This document shows, piece after piece, positions 36,220 to 38,857 of a DNA stretch of 38,857 nucleotides. This DNA comes from Planctomycetia bacterium (GTDB lineage Bacteria; Planctomycetota; Planctomycetia; Gemmatales; Gemmataceae). The translations under genes and the position numbers were made by a program. Every line of letters starts with the position of its first letter. Position 1 is the stretch's first letter. Where the stretch lies: positions 1 to 38,857 of the forward strand of contig SYLG01000016.1 of NCBI GenBank assembly GCA_005808665.1, read 5' to 3'. The notes beneath the pieces are model-generated. The model made no database searches. It worked only from the letters and a program-made list of their open reading frames with translations, and was not told the DNA's origin.

Positions 36220-38637
36220 ATGGATCGGTTGGATTTGGTACTGAATCAGGAACCTGCATTCAACATCTCCGAAACCGACGCAGATTGGATTGACACTTTG
36301 GTCAAGGAATGGGCGGCCATGCTCCCGGATCAGGCCCCACTGTCCTCCTTTGTTGCCCAAAACACAATTCAGGCACTCCAGAATCTTGATTTTCACAAGG
36401 CATGCAGGGAGGTTACCCAAATATGGGGTGCAAAACCTTACCTATCGTTACTGGAATACCAAAACCTTTTCCTCAATGGGGCCATTAAAAGGATTGATTT
36501 GCTGGAAGGAATCCGCCGCATTGGATGTGACTTTTGGGACACAAAATCCCCAAGCCGTTTAAACCATGCTTTGGCTTTGTTGGTGGCGAAAACACCAAAA
36601 ATTGCCCCTTCCAGTCGGGATTGGTATGTATCAAACCACCTTGCCGGTACACCCGATGACCGGCAACTTTGGGAAGAAATCAGGCGCATGGGGTGGCCGG
36701 TTTCACGAAACCCCGTTGAGGAGGATGCCTCTACACCCCTGATAGGACTTTTCCGCCAGGACTTTGGCGGCTTGCCCAGCCATGATGTAAGGCGTATTCT
36801 TTCCAGCCTGGCAGGGATGTTTCTTGACCGGGGAAGCTCATCAAGGTCAATGCCCGGAAGGGAGCGAGGGTTTGCCGTTTTTTCCTTTCACCTCCTTTCG
36901 GTCACACCACAAATTGAACCATGGCTTGCGGCGGTGGCTACCGAGGCCAGGCTTACCCTCAAGCAAAATAGGTCTTCGCTTGACATCGTCAAAGATCAGG
37001 TTCATTGGCAACAACCCGACCCTCGTTGTCAATCCCATATTGTTCAAAAAACGGTATTAGCCCACTGTGGTTGGGCCTCGATGTTTTGGCGATTGGAGCG
37101 GCATCCGGAGGAGAGGGCATCCCCAAATCTTCCGGTTCATTTGATAGACTATTTGGCGGTCCAATTGGTCATGGAAAAGCACCGATGCCTGGACGCCATT
37201 CCCGGAACTTTTGGCCATGCCCGTTCATGGGAAAGGCCCGGGGAATTGCGCCGGTTCATGGGAGATTGCTCTCCTCCGAGGCCTATTTCTGTTCCGGATG
37301 AGGCATGGGACCTTTTCTGGGCCCTGAAGCACCAAAGGTTTCACGCTGCCAGATTTGCCGCTCTTGATCCCAAGGAAAAGGAAAGCCTGATCGACCTGGT
37401 ATTTCAATTTGGCCGCAGCGACCGACTTGCAGTATGGCAGGAAGCCCATGAAGCGGCTTTCCGTAACCAGGTGTTACAATCTCTCGCCCAAGGTAACATG
37501 CAGAAAAGGGGACGAAATCATACTCCCAAATTTCAGGTGATGACCTGTTTGGATGATCGTGAAGAATCTTTCAGGAGAGCGATCGAGGAATCCAGCCCCG
37601 ATACGGAAACTTTTGGCGGCCCGGGATTCTTCGGATTGCCCATCCGGTTTCAGGGGTTGGGCCAGGTCGAATTCATTCCTTCGTGCCCGATCCATGTTGC
37701 CCCGCTCCATAATGTGAGCGAAATTCCTTCAAGCGATGTTCACCATTCCCGATTGCTTAGGCAACAAAGGGTTAGTCGGGTTATCCACCGCCTGGAATCG
37801 GAAGGGAGAGAAGGAGTTGGTGGACCTCTTTTATTGGGTATCCTCGGCTTGCTTGCCTACCCGGTGATGGTGGCGGGGTTGCTTTTTCCACTTTGGGGCT
37901 TGCGATTCAGGAGGTTTGCAACCCGATTCACCAAGCCAAGAGTTCGAACGGAATTCGAAATGAACGATATCAAAGGCAAACCACCACCTGCCGCCAGGGC
38001 ATTTGGCCTAAACGACCAGATTGCATGCATTGCCCAGCTTTTGGAAAATATCGGCCTCACCCATCACTTTGCCAAGGTGGTTGTGTTTTTGGGCCATGGT
38101 TCGATTAGTGTTAATAATCCCTACAAGTCGGCTTATGATTGTGGGGCCTGTGGGGGAAATGAAGGTCTTGCCAACGCCCGGATCTTTGCTCACCTGGGCA
38201 ATCGTCCCGATGTTCGCAAAGGCCTGGCAAACCGGGGCATTCACATCCCAAACGATACGATTTTTGTCGGCGGAATGCACGACACATGCACCGATGCCAT
38301 CACCCTGTCCGACCTCGACGATCTTCCCATACCCATTGCTGAAAGCGTTTGCGAGGTTCACAAAATCCTATTAAGAGCTGCCAGGGTCAACTCTTTGGAA
38401 AGGTGCCAAAAGTTTCATTCCGCCAAAGGGGTTTTGACCGTTCAAAAAGCTCTCAAACATGTCCAGGGAAGGGGTGAGGATCTTAGTCAACCGCGTCCTG
38501 AATATGGACACTGTACCAATGCGATGGTAGTATTTGGACCACGGATCCTGACTCGTGGCGTGTTCCTGGACCGCCGCTCCTTTTTGGTCTCCTATGGCCT
38601 ACCGCAAAAGTTCTGCAACACAACACCGGTAATATAA
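36220..38637 (+). CDS. dabA: DabA-like inorganic carbon accumulation protein (DUF2309), 3' end disrupted by an IS
   Basis: DabA is the beta-carbonic-anhydrase-like subunit of the DAB CO2/bicarbonate accumulation system, working with the membrane antiporter-like DabB. All predicted active-site residues are present: C443 and D445 in MTCLDDREES, H626 in FLGHGS, and C641 in SAYDCGACGG. The 15-residue His-Cys spacing equals that of the characterised Halothiobacillus protein (H524, C539). After the conserved 'LTRGVFLDRRSFLVSY' the frame enters IS sequence and ends 'FCNTTPVI', so roughly the last 14 codons are not dabA. Characterised homologues continue for well over 100 residues beyond this point. 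The product is therefore truncated and may be inactive. ATG 36220 has only a distant AAGG. No dabB precedes it; one could lie beyond the IS. Confidence 0.9.
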   Translation: MDRLDLVLNQEPAFNISETDADWIDTLVKEWAAMLPDQAPLSSFVAQNTIQALQNLDFHKACREVTQIWGAKPYLSLLEYQNLFLNGAIKRIDLLEGIRRIGCDFWDTKSPSRLNHALALLVAKTPKIAPSSRDWYVSNHLAGTPDDRQLWEEIRRMGWPVSRNPVEEDASTPLIGLFRQDFGGLPSHDVRRILSSLAGMFLDRGSSSRSMPGRERGFAVFSFHLLSVTPQIEPWLAAVATEARLTLKQNRSSLDIVKDQVHWQQPDPRCQSHIVQKTVLAHCGWASMFWRLERHPEERASPNLPVHLIDYLAVQLVMEKHRCLDAIPGTFGHARSWERPGELRRFMGDCSPPRPISVPDEAWDLFWALKHQRFHAARFAALDPKEKESLIDLVFQFGRSDRLAVWQEAHEAAFRNQVLQSLAQGNMQKRGRNHTPKFQVMTCLDDREESFRRAIEESSPDTETFGGPGFFGLPIRFQGLGQVEFIPSCPIHVAPLHNVSEIPSSDVHHSRLLRQQRVSRVIHRLESEGREGVGGPLLLGILGLLAYPVMVAGLLFPLWGLRFRRFATRFTKPRVRTEFEMNDIKGKPPPAARAFGLNDQIACIAQLLENIGLTHHFAKVVVFLGHGSISVNNPYKSAYDCGACGGNEGLANARIFAHLGNRPDVRKGLANRGIHIPNDTIFVGGMHDTCTDAITLSDLDDLPIPIAESVCEVHKILLRAARVNSLERCQKFHSAKGVLTVQKALKHVQGRGEDLSQPRPEYGHCTNAMVVFGPRILTRGVFLDRRSFLVSYGLPQKFCNTTPVI

Positions 38638-38857
38638 ACCCTGGAGAAGGTCCCGATTATCGCTCATGTTTTCCAGTTTCTTCTCGGTTAGGTCATAGAG
38701 TTCTTGTTTGTTTGTCGCCCTGTGTGCTTTGAGTTCGTGGTTCTTCAAATGATTCCACACTTTCTCGTCGGGATTCCAGTCCGGCGAATACGGCGGCAAA
38801 TAAAACACATGCAAGCGCGTTCTCGTCTCGATGAAAGCCTTTGTCATTTTCGATGTG
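38599..38857 (-). CDS. IS630-family transposase, C-terminal part (runs off window)
   Basis: The minus-strand frame is open from the window edge (…TSKMTKAFIE…) to a TAG at 38599-38601; the Met at 38847 is internal, not a start. The segment VFYLPPYSPDWNPDEKVWNH is the hallmark of the IS630/Tc1-mariner DDE domain and carries the final catalytic acidic residue in NPDEKVW. A charged helical tail follows (HLKNHELKAHRATNKQEL), ending in YYRCCVAELLR. The rest of the transposase, including the first two catalytic Asp residues, lies outside the window. The gene is antisense to dabA and overlaps its annotated end by 39 bp. Confidence 0.92.
   Translation of the reverse strand, partial: TSKMTKAFIETRTRLHVFYLPPYSPDWNPDEKVWNHLKNHELKAHRATNKQELYDLTEKKLENMSDNRDLLQGLYYRCCVAELLR
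38600..38857 (-). mobile_element. Left end of an IS630-family insertion inside dabA
   Basis: dabA homology stops at about 38590-38600. The first TA dinucleotide at the junction (38600-38601) is followed by CCGCAAAAGTTCTGCAACA, a plausible terminal inverted repeat. IS630 elements insert at TA and duplicate it. The exact end could instead be the TA at 38593-38594. The other end and the matching TA copy are beyond the window. Confidence 0.75.

Noticed and set aside
36117-36293. 58-codon ORF with a short hydrophobic stretch just upstream of and overlapping dabA
   Set aside because: It overlaps dabA by ~74 nt out of frame, has no ribosome site and does not resemble DabB or another known partner; it is treated as leader sequence of dabA.

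Overview
The window looks like chromosome of a planctomycete, most likely Gemmataceae-like. The evidence is a set of lineage-typical proteins: a very large secreted protein with a PVC-type dehydrogenase domain and a CxxCH haem site, a Ser/Thr kinase fused to a transmembrane helix and a WD40-type region containing the RGFEWYYW motif, and a giant 'GSLRQAILDAN' parallel beta-helix protein. This assignment comes from protein character only and no 16S gene is present. I see no tRNA, rRNA or CRISPR array.

Positions 1-16.6 kb hold surface, envelope and signalling genes: a secreted beta-helix/FG-GAP-like protein with an unclear 5' end and a strong terminator, a ceramidase-like/PVC-dehydrogenase/cytochrome fusion, the WD40 kinase, a conserved secreted protein of unknown function on the minus strand, and divergently from it a membrane-anchored LamG plus purple-acid-phosphatase-like metallophosphoesterase.

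Positions 16.6-24.8 kb form one minus-strand run. In transcription order it is a small membrane/coiled-coil protein overlapping an M16 zinc peptidase by ATGA, then the ABC-F translation factor EttA, then a LolD/MacB-like ATPase with its FtsX-type permease.

Positions 25.1-33.9 kb, on the plus strand, carry a compact assimilatory nitrate pathway. It comprises NirB and NirD (nitrite to ammonium), NasA-type molybdopterin nitrate reductase, a NirB-like flavoprotein/[2Fe-2S] electron-transfer partner, a NarK-family nitrate/nitrite transporter and uroporphyrinogen-III synthase, which feeds the sirohaem that NirB needs. Stops and starts overlap (TAATG, ATGA), so at least nirD-nasA-flavoprotein is one unit. 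A sigma-54-like -24/-12 element with correct GG-N10-GC spacing lies upstream of nirB.

Positions 34-38.9 kb carry an OmpR-type response regulator and histidine kinase pair, a terminator-like hairpin, and then dabA (DUF2309, inorganic-carbon accumulation). All four predicted zinc-site residues of DabA are present. However, the 3' end of the gene runs into the left end of an IS630-family element whose transposase is antisense and continues off the window. The last ~14 codons of dabA appear to be IS sequence, so the family's C-terminal part is lost. This interrupted carbon-uptake gene beside a nitrate assimilation operon and a two-component system is the most noteworthy feature of the window.
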